Positions 44,675 to 53,526 of a stretch of DNA of 64,000 nt are shown one piece after another (the first letter of the stretch is position 1; the number at the start of each line of letters is the position of its first letter). A program made the translations under genes and the position numbers. The DNA comes from Parasphingopyxis lamellibrachiae (GTDB taxonomy: Bacteria; Pseudomonadota; Alphaproteobacteria; Sphingomonadales; Sphingomonadaceae), in assembly GCF_003385775.1 (NCBI RefSeq), contig NZ_QRDP01000004.1:2506957-2570956 (forward strand), written 5' to 3'. Under the pieces are notes generated by a model. That model had not been told where the DNA came from and made no database searches. It saw only the letters and a list, made by a program, of their open reading frames with translations.

Positions 44675-45405
44675 GCCAGTTCGCGGTCGATCTTTTGTCC
44701 GAGCGCGTCGGCGATCGCGGATTGGCATTGTTCGGCCACATCTTTGCGGTGAGAATTTTCGTCGATTTCTATGGGGTCGAGCAGGTGAATTGTGACATTT
44801 TCAACCCCGCGCCGCGCGAAAACCTGACGCGCATTGGTTGCCGCGTGCGTCCCGCTTGGCCAGATCAGGTCCTCGCTATGCTCGCCATAGTCCAGAGCGA
44901 CGGGCTGCACAGCAATGTGGTCGACGGGCGGGATGACCGCGCCGAAAAGGGCCGGGCGAAACGGCTGCAAAGTTCCGTTATCGAGCTTGCCTTCCGGGAA
45001 GAAGGCGACCGATGTGCTTGCGGTCAGTGCCTGGCGGATACGTTCAGCCTGCGCTCCCGCCGCCCGGCGATCGCTGTTGGCGATGTAAATTGTCCCAACC
45101 ATAGTCGCGAGCCAGCCTGCGATCGGCCAATTGCGGACAGTTTCCTTGGAAACAAAGGAGGCGCCGGTCGCGCCACCGATGAGCAGAATATCCATCCAGC
45201 TCTGATGGTTGGAAGCGAAGAGAATCGTGCCTTTGGCCCGCTTTCCCACGATGGTGGCGCGCAGGCCGCAGGCGCGTCCGCACCATCCAAGAAAGCGCTG
45301 TGGCCACGGGGATTCCAGCCGGAAAAGACGCCATAGCAGGTGAAGCGGGACGCAGAGCAGGATTAATCCGACCAGCCATGTCAGGCGAAACAGAAAGCGT
45401 GGCAA
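44671..45405 (-). CDS. 1-acyl-sn-glycerol-3-phosphate acyltransferase-like (PlsC family), copy 2
   Basis: The 244-aa product has the anchor LFRLTWLVGLILLCVPLHLL, motif I FASNHQSWMDILLIGG and FFPEGKLDNGTLQPFRPALF. Catalytic His and Asp are present. The start is TTG 45405, ten bases after the fur stop; no ATG is well placed. It shares GTGA with copy 1. One copy may act on lysophosphatidate and the other on ornithine lipids or other lyso-acceptors (inference). Confidence 0.88.
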   Translation of the reverse strand: MPRFLFRLTWLVGLILLCVPLHLLWRLFRLESPWPQRFLGWCGRACGLRATIVGKRAKGTILFASNHQSWMDILLIGGATGASFVSKETVRNWPIAGWLATMVGTIYIANSDRRAAGAQAERIRQALTASTSVAFFPEGKLDNGTLQPFRPALFGAVIPPVDHIAVQPVALDYGEHSEDLIWPSGTHAATNARQVFARRGVENVTIHLLDPIEIDENSHRKDVAEQCQSAIADALGQKIDRELA

Positions 45406-45414
45406 CGGCCTGGC

Positions 45415-45837
45415 CTAGCTACCGCGCTCGCGGGATACGCCATATAGCTCCATGCGATGATCGACGAGCCTATAGCCGAGTTTCTCTGCAATACGCCGCT
45501 GTAATTCTTCCAGTTCTTCGTCAACAAATTCGATAACTTTACCGGATTCAACGTCTATCAGATGGTCATGATGATCATCTGCCGCTGCCTCGTAGCGCGA
45601 CCGGCCGTCGCCGAAATCATGCCTTTCGAGAATTCCGGCTTCTTCGAACAGGCGGACTGTTCTGTATACGGTCGCAATCGAAATCCCGTTGTCGACAGCA
45701 GAGGCGCGCTCATGAAGCGCTTCGACATCGGGATGATCGTCTGCTTCCGACAGCACCCGCGCAATCACACGGCGCTGTTCGGTGATACGCAGGCCTTTTT
45801 CCGCACATAGCGCTTCAATATCGATTTTTCGGTTCAT
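45415..45837 (-). CDS. fur: Fur family transcriptional regulator
   Basis: The 140-aa product has the Fur winged helix (ITEQRRVIARVLSEADDHPD, ISIATVYRTVRLFEEAGILE) and metal-binding DDHHDHLIDVESGKVIEFVD. No CxxC pairs are seen, so the structural zinc site of gamma-proteobacterial Fur is absent, as in many alphaproteobacterial Fur/Mur proteins. It may sense iron or manganese. It heads the plsC-plsC-miaB-phoH-ybeY-corC train, after a 70-bp gap from the mucR gene. Confidence 0.92.
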   Translation of the reverse strand: MNRKIDIEALCAEKGLRITEQRRVIARVLSEADDHPDVEALHERASAVDNGISIATVYRTVRLFEEAGILERHDFGDGRSRYEAAADDHHDHLIDVESGKVIEFVDEELEELQRRIAEKLGYRLVDHRMELYGVSRERGS

Positions 45838-45907
45838 GGCGAAGGTCTAGAGAATAACCGCGCGGCTGAAAAGAGAGAGGCGACGGATTGTCTCCGCCGC
45901 CACCCGA

Positions 45908-46330
45908 TTATTTCGCCTTGTTGCGGGAGCCGCGCTTGCGACCGAGGCCGATTTTCTTCGCCAGCTTGCGGCGCTGCTCGGCGTAATTGGGTGAAACCAT
46001 CGGATAATCGGCAGCAAGGCCCCATTTCTGGCGATACTCGTCGGGTGTCATTCCATAATGCGTCATCAGGTGGCGCTTGAGCATCTTCAATTTCTTCCCG
46101 TCCTCCAGGCAGACGATATAGTCGGGCTTGATGGATGAGCGGATTGAAACGGCTGGTTCCGGTTTTTCTTCCGGTGCATTTGCATCGTCCAGAGCTTCAA
46201 GTGCCCCGTGAACACTCTGAATAAGCAACGGCAGATCAGATACGGCGACGCTGTTGTTACTTACATGGGCGGAAACAATGTCGGCCGTTAGAGTTATCAA
46301 TGTTTCGGTCATGTCGACTGTATCTGTCAT
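45908..46330 (-). CDS. MucR/Ros family zinc-finger transcriptional regulator
   Basis: The 140-aa product contains [40 protein letters not shown] and [20 protein letters not shown], the Ros/MucR core with Cys and two His for zinc. Here the first Cys pair is reduced to one Cys (VCLEDGK), as in many alphaproteobacterial MucR proteins. The family is global repressors of surface polysaccharide, motility and cell-cycle genes. Three ATGs are possible (46345, 46330, 46312); 46330 has a weak GGGA site. Confidence 0.92.
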   Translation of the reverse strand: MTDTVDMTETLITLTADIVSAHVSNNSVAVSDLPLLIQSVHGALEALDDANAPEEKPEPAVSIRSSIKPDYIVCLEDGKKLKMLKRHLMTHYGMTPDEYRQKWGLAADYPMVSPNYAEQRRKLAKKIGLGRKRGSRNKAK

Positions 46331-46432
46331 GCGGTGCGATCCCATTTTTTGGTTTTGGTCGGTTTTCTATGAAAACTCGCATCATAGATGTCGGTTCAAA
46401 ATGGAGAAATCAACCAAATTTGGGGAAGATTT

Positions 46433-46918
46433 TTATACAGTTTCGCGATCTAGTTGAAGTGACAATGTAATTGCATCGAACCGCTCGCCATTTCCGCCGC
46501 GATAATAGTTCTTTCTTCGACCGATCGTCTGAAATCCGCTGGCTTGATAGAGATTCGCGGCCGCGTTGCCGTCCCGTACTTCCAAGTGGAGGCGTTTCGC
46601 CCCTTTCGCCGCAGCCGTCTCGCAAACCTGCTGCAAAAGACCGGCCCCGATGCCCTTGCCACGGTAGGCTGGCCGTACGGCGATCAACAGCAATTCAGCC
46701 TCGTCGACGATCATTCGCGAAAGTGCGAAACCGGTCGGTTCACCTTCTTCACTGGTGATCGAAACCCAGCTGTTTCTGTCGCCCAGCATACCGCTGCATT
46801 GCGATCGCGACCAACCTTCACCAAAGCGCGGTTCGAAAGAATCCTCCATTATGGTCATGAGGTCGTCGAGTTCGCCCTTGGCCAGACAGTCAGGATAGGG
46901 GTGGGCTACCATCGTCAT
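46433..46918 (-). CDS. rimI: Ribosomal-protein alanine N-acetyltransferase-like GNAT
   Basis: The 161-aa product is a GNAT with LLLIAVRPAYRGKGIGAGLL, LHLEVRDGNAAANLYQASGF and QTIGRRKNYYRGGN, the RimI pattern. It overlaps tsaB by four bases, the normal tsaB-rimI neighbourhood. RimI acetylates S18 in E. coli; substrate breadth here is unknown. Confidence 0.92.
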   Translation of the reverse strand: MTMVAHPYPDCLAKGELDDLMTIMEDSFEPRFGEGWSRSQCSGMLGDRNSWVSITSEEGEPTGFALSRMIVDEAELLLIAVRPAYRGKGIGAGLLQQVCETAAAKGAKRLHLEVRDGNAAANLYQASGFQTIGRRKNYYRGGNGERFDAITLSLQLDRETV

Positions 46919-47529
46919 TGCGGCGGCTTGGCATCTGGTGCGCGGCCATAGATGGGGCTTGGGGGCAATTCTCTGAACGCCTTGGGAAGCAACATCGTTT
47001 CGGCTGCACGCGGCCTGATGTCCCTTGCTTCTCCGACGCCTGACAAGGCCGAAAGTTCTGCCGCGGCATTGCCGATCAGCAGCGGTTCCTCAATTTCGGC
47101 TATCGCTGCATCGGGTGTGAGCGAAGCCAGCGGCGCGATTTCGGCAAAGGGTTTTCTGGTAAAGCGCTGAACGAACATCTCGCCATGACCTCCGGCTATC
47201 GTCACGGCCAGTCTACCCGGTGCATTCGCATCGGAAAAGGCCATTGCCGCCATCAACGCAAGGGACGAATAACCATATACTTGCGCCTGCCATCCGAGGC
47301 CGAGAGCGCGGGCCGCGGACAGACCGACGCGCAATCCTGTAAAGCTTCCCGGGCCGCAATCTACTATTATGCCCTGCGCGCGCCCCTTGCCCGGCAGTTC
47401 CGCGATCATTGGGATCAATTTTTCGGCATGGCCGCGGCCGACGATTTCATGCCGCTCCGCCACCAGCTTGCCGCCATCGAAAAGCGCTACGGAACAGGCG
47501 TCCGTCGCGGTATCGATTGCGAGCATCAT
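46915..47529 (-). CDS. tsaB: tRNA threonylcarbamoyladenosine biosynthesis protein TsaB
   Basis: The 204-aa product has LAIDTATDACSVALFDGGKL, GRGHAEKLIPMIAE and VDCGPGSFTGLRVGLSAARA, the TsaB ASKHA-like signature. It is a scaffold for TsaD in making t6A37 on tRNAs. Short compared with some homologues but complete. It overlaps rimI. Confidence 0.95.
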   Translation of the reverse strand: MMLAIDTATDACSVALFDGGKLVAERHEIVGRGHAEKLIPMIAELPGKGRAQGIIVDCGPGSFTGLRVGLSAARALGLGWQAQVYGYSSLALMAAMAFSDANAPGRLAVTIAGGHGEMFVQRFTRKPFAEIAPLASLTPDAAIAEIEEPLLIGNAAAELSALSGVGEARDIRPRAAETMLLPKAFRELPPSPIYGRAPDAKPPQ

Positions 47530-47544
47530 GGGCGGTCAGCCGCT

Positions 47545-48138
47545 TCAGGCAATGGTGTTGAATCTCGCAAAGCTAGGACGCGGGCTCCGTTCGAAAATTG
47601 TTTCAGGATCGCCATAGCCGATCGTCGAGATGAAGTTGGATTTCACCGCTGGCTGATCCGGGAAGAAAGCCTTGTCCACGGCGTCATTGTCAAAGCCTGA
47701 CATGGGCCCGGTGTCGAGGCCGATCGCACGGGCCGCAATGATGAAATAAGCTCCCTGGAGCGAACTGTTCCGAAAGGCGCTTTGTTTGCGGAACGCGTCG
47801 TCGCTGAACCAGGATTTGGCGGTTTGATCGTGCGGGAAAAATTCAGGAAGAAGCTCGTGAAAATTCGTGTCCATTGCTATGATCACAGTGGTCGGTGCGG
47901 CAAGAATCTTCTTGCCGTTGGCCGGCATTGTATGTGCGGCAAGTTTCGCCTTTGCGTCAGCGCTTATGCACCAGACCATTCGCGCGGGCAGCATATTGGC
48001 CGAGGTCGGTCCCATCTTCATCAGATCCCAGATCGCTTCGAGCTGACCTTCGCTCACCGGTTTGTCCCGATAGCCGTTATAGGTTCGCGCTGTCCGAAAG
48101 ATCGTATCGAGCGCGTCGTCGGAAAGCGGCGTTCCCAT
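47545..48138 (-). CDS. Nitroreductase-fold protein, RutE/malonic semialdehyde reductase-like
   Basis: The 197-aa product has ARTYNGYRDKPVSEGQLEAI, WDLMKMGPTSANMLPARMVW and AARAIGLDTGPMSGFDNDAV, which fit RutE. It should bind FMN and reduce an aldehyde or nitro group with NADPH. ATG 48138 has GGGGAAATTTG upstream; TTG 48141 is less likely. No other rut genes are nearby, so a role in uracil degradation is not assured. Confidence 0.88.
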   Translation of the reverse strand: MGTPLSDDALDTIFRTARTYNGYRDKPVSEGQLEAIWDLMKMGPTSANMLPARMVWCISADAKAKLAAHTMPANGKKILAAPTTVIIAMDTNFHELLPEFFPHDQTAKSWFSDDAFRKQSAFRNSSLQGAYFIIAARAIGLDTGPMSGFDNDAVDKAFFPDQPAVKSNFISTIGYGDPETIFERSPRPSFARFNTIA

Positions 48139-48165
48139 CAAATTTCCCCTTGGCCTTTACGGCCC

Positions 48166-48735
48166 TTAGATAGCGCGGACTTCAGTCACTTCCGGCACAT
48201 AATGCTTGAGCAGCTGCTCAATGCCCTGTTTCAGCGTTGCTGTGGACGAGGGGCAACCCGAACACGCGCCTTGCATCTGCAGGAAAACCTTGCCTTGCTG
48301 GAACCCGCGATAAACGATGTCACCGCCGTCGCGTGCCACGGCGGGCCGGACGCGCGTGTCGATGAGTTCACGAATTTGCGCGACGATTTCGGCATCTTCG
48401 GGATCGTCATCGAAATCTTCCGCTGGAACGGCGATTTCAGCTGCGCTGCCCGCCTTGAACAATGGCGCGCCGCTGGCAAAATGATCGAGCAATACGCCCA
48501 GGACATCGGGCTTGAGACCGGCCCAGTCGACACCGGGAGCTGCCGTCACTGAAACGAAATCGGAGCCGTAAAACACGCCGACTACATCGCCGAGATTGAA
48601 CAGTCCTTCGGCGAGCGGCGAAGCTTCCGCCTCTTCGGGCGCCGCAAAGTCGCGCGTTCCGGATGACATGACCTGTTGTCCGGGAAGGAATTTCAGTGTG
48701 GCCGGGTTGGGCGTGGTTTCGGTTTCAATAAGCAT
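48166..48735 (-). CDS. NfuA-type iron-sulfur scaffold protein
   Basis: The 189-aa product has the N-terminal Nfu domain (ETTPNPATLKFLPGQQVMSS) and the C-terminal NifU domain with VARDGGDIVYRGFQ and GACSGCPSSTATLKQGIEQL, containing CxxC. It carries a 4Fe-4S cluster and delivers it to client enzymes. MLIETETTPNP at 48735 is the natural start; the longer frame from 48798 is not supported. Confidence 0.94.
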   Translation of the reverse strand: MLIETETTPNPATLKFLPGQQVMSSGTRDFAAPEEAEASPLAEGLFNLGDVVGVFYGSDFVSVTAAPGVDWAGLKPDVLGVLLDHFASGAPLFKAGSAAEIAVPAEDFDDDPEDAEIVAQIRELIDTRVRPAVARDGGDIVYRGFQQGKVFLQMQGACSGCPSSTATLKQGIEQLLKHYVPEVTEVRAI

Positions 48736-49136
48736 GGAAAGGACATGGCCTCCCGCGGGCCGACGATCAAGGGGCTGGGGGCGATCTTTGCTTGGCACAC
48801 AGATGGGATGCCTATGCGACAGGCATTCCTCTCGCTGTGGGATTGCTGCAGATCGATTCTAACTCGATCGAGATCGCTTTTTTGCCATTTGTGTAATTAC
48901 CTTGCGTATTCGCGCAATTGCTCCCATATACGTTGCAGCGCAGCATGAAGCGGATATCCTGCTTCTCCCAACAATCGGCAGCGTGAGCGTCCGCACAGTA
49001 GCGAGACCGGCCGATAACTCCGCGCTAGATTTTCCTGAGGCTTCCCTTTTCACGCGGGTCGTTTCGCAACCCGCGACATGCGGTTGCGCGCCCGAATGAT
49101 CGTGTGCGCCCGCCGTCGCTCATGTGAGTATATATT
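48736..49136. other. 401-bp spacer with divergent promoters; hairpin in helicase leader
   Basis: Divergent between nfu and the DEAD-box gene. A perfect stem, CGCGGGT/ACCCGCG at 49053-49059 and 49069-49075, lies about 60 bases before the helicase start and may shape its mRNA leader. The open frames here are short with no ribosome site or family pattern. No convincing sigma-70 pair was found. Confidence 0.5.
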
Positions 49137-50471
49137 TTGACACAATTCAACCAACTCGGCCTTGCCGAACCCATCCAGCGCGCCCTTGCCGCGAAGGATT
49201 ACAACACGCCGACGCCGATCCAGATTCAGGCCATCCCGCCGCTGCTGGAAGGCCGCGATCTGTGCGGCATCGCGCAGACTGGCACGGGTAAGACGGCTGC
49301 CTTTTCACTGCCCTCGCTCCACTATCTTTCCGAAAATCCGATGCGCAGCCCGCACAAGGCCTGCCGGATGCTCATCCTTTCGCCGACCCGCGAACTTGCC
49401 AGCCAGATTGCGGAGAATATTCGCGGCTATGCAAAGTTCATGCGGCTTTCCGTCGAGACGGTGTTCGGCGGCGTCCCCGTTGGCAAACAGAAGCGCAAGC
49501 TTGAACAGGGGGTCGACATTCTTGTCGCTACGCCCGGACGCCTGCTCGATCTTATCGATCAGCGCGCGCTGAAGCTCGACCAGGTCGAAATTTTCGTTCT
49601 CGACGAAGCCGATCAGATGCTCGATCTCGGATTTATCCATGATCTGAAACGTCTGGCAAAGCTGCTGCCGCACCGCCGGCAGAGCCTGTTCTTCTCGGCC
49701 ACCATGCCGAAAAATATCGAACAGCTGGCCAAGGGCTTTCTGCGCGATCCCGTCAAAGTCTCAGTGGCACCACAGGCGACGACAGCTGAACGCGTCGAAC
49801 AACGAATGACGTTCGTCAATCAGGCCGAAAAGCAGGGCCTGCTCACGCTAACCCTGCGCGACCAGGAGATCGAACGCGCTTTGATCTTCAGCCGCACCAA
49901 GCACGGGGCCGATCGTATCGTCCGGTTCCTCGCCGGAGCGAACATCGGCGCGGCCGCCATCCATGGCAACAAGAGCCAACCCCAGCGCGAAGCGGCGCTG
50001 CGCGCCTTCCGCGACGGCGACATCAAATATCTCGTCGCGACCGATATCGCCGCGCGCGGTATCGATATCCCGGCGGTAAGCCATGTGATCAATTTCGACA
50101 TGCCCAATGTGCCGGAACAATATGTCCACCGTATCGGCCGCACCGCCCGTGCGGGCGCAAGCGGCATCGCCATCAGCTATGTGAACAATGATGATGAGCG
50201 CTCCTATCTGAAACAGATTGAACGGCTGACCGGAGTCAAGCTGAAACCCCAGCCCTTGCCCGAAGACTTCATGGCGCAGGCGGCCAAGCTGCCCAAGGCA
50301 GCGCCCCGCAAGTCCGGCAAATCGCAGGGTGGCAATCGCCGCGGGCCGTCCAAGGGCGGACGGAATCAGCGTGGCGGTGAGCAGAAGGCCGGGCAGGGCC
50401 AGAAACGCCGGCGGAACCGCAACAGAAATGGTGTTGGCGCCCATCGCGGAGCGGTTCAGCGTCAGGGCTGA
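49137..50471 (+). CDS. DEAD-box RNA helicase (RhlE-like)
   Basis: The 444-aa product has the Q motif (YNTPTPIQIQAIPPLLEGRD), GIAQTGTGKTAAFSLPSL, LILSPTRELASQIAENI, VLDEADQMLDLGF, FFSATMP, and HRIGRTARAGASGIAISYVN. The C-terminus is a basic Arg/Gly/Asn tail (GRNQRGGEQKAGQGQKRRRN) that binds RNA. It unwinds RNA in ribosome assembly or decay. Start is TTG 49137, as no in-frame ATG/GTG is well placed. A long leader with a stem may be temperature regulated (inference). Confidence 0.93.
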   Translation: MTQFNQLGLAEPIQRALAAKDYNTPTPIQIQAIPPLLEGRDLCGIAQTGTGKTAAFSLPSLHYLSENPMRSPHKACRMLILSPTRELASQIAENIRGYAKFMRLSVETVFGGVPVGKQKRKLEQGVDILVATPGRLLDLIDQRALKLDQVEIFVLDEADQMLDLGFIHDLKRLAKLLPHRRQSLFFSATMPKNIEQLAKGFLRDPVKVSVAPQATTAERVEQRMTFVNQAEKQGLLTLTLRDQEIERALIFSRTKHGADRIVRFLAGANIGAAAIHGNKSQPQREAALRAFRDGDIKYLVATDIAARGIDIPAVSHVINFDMPNVPEQYVHRIGRTARAGASGIAISYVNNDDERSYLKQIERLTGVKLKPQPLPEDFMAQAAKLPKAAPRKSGKSQGGNRRGPSKGGRNQRGGEQKAGQGQKRRRNRNRNGVGAHRGAVQRQG

Positions 50472-50514
50472 CACCGGTCTGAACCAAGTCCGATCGAGCG
50501 AGCGCGCAGCGGGA

Positions 50515-51273
50515 TCAGTCCGCGTTGCGCGCCGCTTCGAGATCGCTGAGGTTCTCGTCCCATTTGGCGATATTGGCGCGCGCTTCCTTCACGAAGGGCG
50601 TACGCTTGACCGCCCATAGGAACAGGCCGCCAATCATATTGCCGGGAAACCGCGTCGGCCGTTTCGTCTGGACCAGCAGGATCACGCGCGTGCTATCGGT
50701 GTCGTTCCACACTTCGTGCCGATAGGTATCGTCGAACACCAGCGTCTTGCCATTTTCCCAGCGAACCACCTGATCGTGTACGCGCATCCGGCAATCCCCT
50801 TCCTCGGGAACCGACAGGCCGAGATGACAGGTGATCAGCCCTTTCGTCACGCCCCGATGATCGGGAATATGCGTGCCGGCTTTCAGGATTGAGAAGAACG
50901 CGCTGTTGAGGCCGGGAATACGGCTGACGATCTCGGCAGTTTTCGGGCAGCGCGCGATATTTTCCTCGGCTGGATAGCCATAGCCGTAGAGGAAGAAAGA
51001 CCGCCACATGCCGGCCGGCGCGATTCCCTGATGATCAGGAGAAATCTCGTCCAGCGCGGGAACCCGGTCAGGCCGCGCGGATATGGCGAGCGCTTCGTCG
51101 CGGATGGTTTCCCAATGCTTTTCCAGCTCCCGCGTATAAGGGAAATCGGCCGGATTCAGCACCGGGTCGTTGGAAACTGACGAATTTCTGGCGACGACAG
51201 AATCGACCATCGGGCGCAATTTTTTGCCGATATTGATAATCCAGGGCCTGGTTGGTTCGTAGGTTTCGGCCAT
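50515..51273 (-). CDS. Aspartyl/asparaginyl beta-hydroxylase family (LpxO-like)
   Basis: The 252-aa product has the dioxygenase core: SILKAGTHIPDHRGVTKGLI, TCHLGLSVPEEGDCRMRV and TLVFDDTYRHEVWNDTDSTR with His/Asp/His iron ligands and RVILLVQTKRP. Members use Fe(II) and 2-oxoglutarate; LpxO-like ones hydroxylate lipid A acyl chains at the inner membrane. ATG 51273 is chosen for its GGAGCGC site. No lipid A gene is adjacent. Confidence 0.88.
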   Translation of the reverse strand: MAETYEPTRPWIINIGKKLRPMVDSVVARNSSVSNDPVLNPADFPYTRELEKHWETIRDEALAISARPDRVPALDEISPDHQGIAPAGMWRSFFLYGYGYPAEENIARCPKTAEIVSRIPGLNSAFFSILKAGTHIPDHRGVTKGLITCHLGLSVPEEGDCRMRVHDQVVRWENGKTLVFDDTYRHEVWNDTDSTRVILLVQTKRPTRFPGNMIGGLFLWAVKRTPFVKEARANIAKWDENLSDLEAARNAD

Positions 51274-51425
51274 TATGCGCTCCGCTGGAAACATGCGTTC
51301 GACGACCCGACTCCGCCATAGGTCGAAAATTTGAGAATATTGCGACTGGGCGTGCCATGGTTTCGCCCCAATCGCCGCGCCTGCAAAGGGCGGATATGGC
51401 AGAAACCAAGGATAAGGACAGGGCA

Positions 51426-52199
51426 ATGCGAAAATATCTGGTGACGGTTTGGACGGCAGTTTTGTTGGCGATTCCGACTATCGCTCCGGCTGTGCCCGCC
51501 GATATTGATGCGGCATTGGTTAACCCGGATCGTACCGCAGAAGATCGTGAGCAAGACAATGCCAGGCAACCTGCGCGCCTGCTGAATTTCCTTGGGCTGG
51601 AGCAAGGCGATCGGGTTTTCGATTTCGTTGCAGCAGGCGGTTACTATTCTGAACTGATGGCGCGGGCCGTCGGCTCTGAAGGCGTTGTGATGCCGCATAA
51701 CATGCCCGGCCTTGTTGAACAGTTTGGGATGCGTGAAGGGCTTGATGCCCGGGGCTATGGCACACGTATCCCCAATGCTGTTCCCTTCGAATATGAAATC
51801 GATGAGGTTGCATTTGAACCGAACAGCATTGATTTTGCATTGTTCAACATGGTGTTTCACGATTTCTGGTTCGTTCCGGCCGGAAGTGAAACTCCGCTTT
51901 CCAGCGATCCGGTTGCATTTCTTGCAACTCTATACACCGGGATGAAGCCTGGTGGTATCGTTGGCATCGTCGATCATGTCGGACTTGCGGGGTCAGATCC
52001 GGCGGCAGAGACGCAGCGTGCGCATCGCATTGATCCAGCGACCATCCGCGCCATGATGGCGGAAGCGGGTTTTGTACTCGACGGTGAAGCCGATTTTCTC
52101 CGCAATCCCGAGGATGATCACCAGCTCAGCGTGTTCGCTCCCGAAATCCGGGGACAAACAGACCGCGTCGTTTACCGTTTCCGCAAGCCGCACAGCTAG
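51426..52199 (+). CDS. Exported class I methyltransferase-like protein
   Basis: The 257-aa product begins with a signal peptide, MRKYLVTVWTAVLLAIPTIA with cleavage near APA. The mature part resembles a SAM methyltransferase, with RLLNFLGLEQGDRVFDFVAA, GGYYSELMARAVGSEGVV, LYTGMKPGGIVGIVDHVG and IRAMMAEAGFVLDGEADFLR. SAM is not expected in the periplasm, so the fold may bind another ligand or the leader may be an anchor. The glycine loop is changed (FVAAGGYY). Common in sphingomonads, role unknown. Confidence 0.82.
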   Translation: MRKYLVTVWTAVLLAIPTIAPAVPADIDAALVNPDRTAEDREQDNARQPARLLNFLGLEQGDRVFDFVAAGGYYSELMARAVGSEGVVMPHNMPGLVEQFGMREGLDARGYGTRIPNAVPFEYEIDEVAFEPNSIDFALFNMVFHDFWFVPAGSETPLSSDPVAFLATLYTGMKPGGIVGIVDHVGLAGSDPAAETQRAHRIDPATIRAMMAEAGFVLDGEADFLRNPEDDHQLSVFAPEIRGQTDRVVYRFRKPHS

Positions 52200-52208
52200 G
52201 AATAGGAG

Positions 52209-52814
52209 CTAGAGCGCGTCCACCGCGGCAACGATATCGGCCGGTTCGGGACGGATGCGATAATCGGTTTCGACCATCTTGGACTGAACGATACCATCCT
52301 CGCCGATTACCAGAATCGTGGGCCGGGGTACGCCATAAGCAAAGCTGCCTTCCGCATATTGCGGATCGCGCAGGTCGAACGCGTCGATCATCGTCGCGCC
52401 TTCGTCCGATAGCATCGCATAATCGATGTCTTCGCGTTCGGCGAAATCGGCGAGTATCGCGGGGGCATCATAGCTGAGCGTTGCCAGCGCATATCCTCGC
52501 TGTTCCAGGTCGCCCTGAATCTCTCGCAGCTCCACCATCTGCCCCTGGCAATAGCTGCACCAGTCCGCCGACCGGTTAAAGACCAGTACCAGACCATTTT
52601 CACCGGCAAGGTCGTCCAGGCCGCGTTCCGCGCCGGTCACGTCGCGGACCAGGAAATTTGCCGGAATGGCTTCGCCGATCGCAGGGCCCGAATGGTCCAT
52701 TGGTTCGCTTGCAACCTGTTCGACCGGTTCGGAGGCCGGGTTCCCCTGCTGCGTGCAGGCTGCAACACCAAGTGTCGCGGCAGCGGAAACGAGAACGATA
52801 GTGATGGCGCGCAT
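52209..52814 (-). CDS. Redoxin/peroxiredoxin-like lipoprotein
   Basis: The 201-aa product begins MRAITIVLVSAAATLGVAAC, lipobox VAAC. The thioredoxin-fold part has LVLVFNRSADWCSYCQGQMV with CxxC, LATLSYDAPAILADFAERED and YGVPRPTILVIGEDGIVQSK. It should work as a thiol oxidoreductase or AhpC-like peroxidase in the envelope. Convergent with the exported methyltransferase gene. Confidence 0.88.
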   Translation of the reverse strand: MRAITIVLVSAAATLGVAACTQQGNPASEPVEQVASEPMDHSGPAIGEAIPANFLVRDVTGAERGLDDLAGENGLVLVFNRSADWCSYCQGQMVELREIQGDLEQRGYALATLSYDAPAILADFAEREDIDYAMLSDEGATMIDAFDLRDPQYAEGSFAYGVPRPTILVIGEDGIVQSKMVETDYRIRPEPADIVAAVDAL

Positions 52815-52983
52815 GACTCTGCTCCAATTAAGTGTGCAGCTGGGTATTCGCGATATCGGGCCGTGAGGTTACGATCCAGATCACAGTTTTTTGCGATCGC
52901 GAAGTATATCTTTAGATTGTCGCTGACCGGGCTTGCACGCCAAGGGACCAGTATGAGATATATCGTTGTGGGGGATTTGCAGG

Positions 52984-53505
52984 ATGAACAGAAACATACT
53001 TATCATAGCGGCTGCGGCGATCGTCGTGTTTCTCGCGGTGTTGCTGATTCCACGATTGCTGGACCGGGGTACTGAGGAGACGCCAACTCGCACCGCATCG
53101 TCGGAATCTTCCGAAGAGGCTGACCGCCCATCGGCTGCGGACGACAAGGATGAACCAGCGGCGCCCGTCGCCGATGCGGGGCCGGCCAATTCGGGGTTGG
53201 AGGCCGGGCTTGCTGAAGCGGCAAGGCAGATCAATGCGCAGGTTCCGATTTCCATCGACGAGCTGACCACAGTGACGGCTGCCCGTGTTCAGGGGAGCCG
53301 GATCCAGTATCGTTACGAACTATCGCGTGAGTTCAGCGCAGCTCAGATTGCGCAGTTTCGCCAATTCGCTTCGACCCAGAACCCTGAGAGCATATGCGGA
53401 AATACGGAAACACGTTCGCTCATCAATCTCGGTGGGGAGATTGAATATGTCTATTATGGCCCGGGAGACCGCTATCTGTTCAGTACGCCGATAACCAGCT
53501 GCTAG
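52984..53505 (+). CDS. Single-pass membrane protein with periplasmic domain, unknown function
   Basis: The 173-aa product has one N-terminal membrane helix, ILIIAAAAIVVFLAVLLIPR, an acidic Ser/Glu/Asp/Pro linker, then a small domain: ARQINAQVPISIDELTTVTA, RIQYRYELSREFSAAQIAQF, SICGNTETRSLINLGGEIEY and YLFSTPITSC with two Cys that could pair. No named family is recognised. Start ATG 52984 lies in front of the helix. It is convergent with hslU. Confidence 0.7.
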   Translation: MNRNILIIAAAAIVVFLAVLLIPRLLDRGTEETPTRTASSESSEEADRPSAADDKDEPAAPVADAGPANSGLEAGLAEAARQINAQVPISIDELTTVTAARVQGSRIQYRYELSREFSAAQIAQFRQFASTQNPESICGNTETRSLINLGGEIEYVYYGPGDRYLFSTPITSC

Positions 53506-53526
53506 CCACATTCGGCCCGGCACCGA

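Noticed and set aside
43878-44741. 288-codon N-terminal extension of miaB
   Set aside because: It overlaps the whole plsC copy 1 in another frame; miaB has a normal start at 43877.
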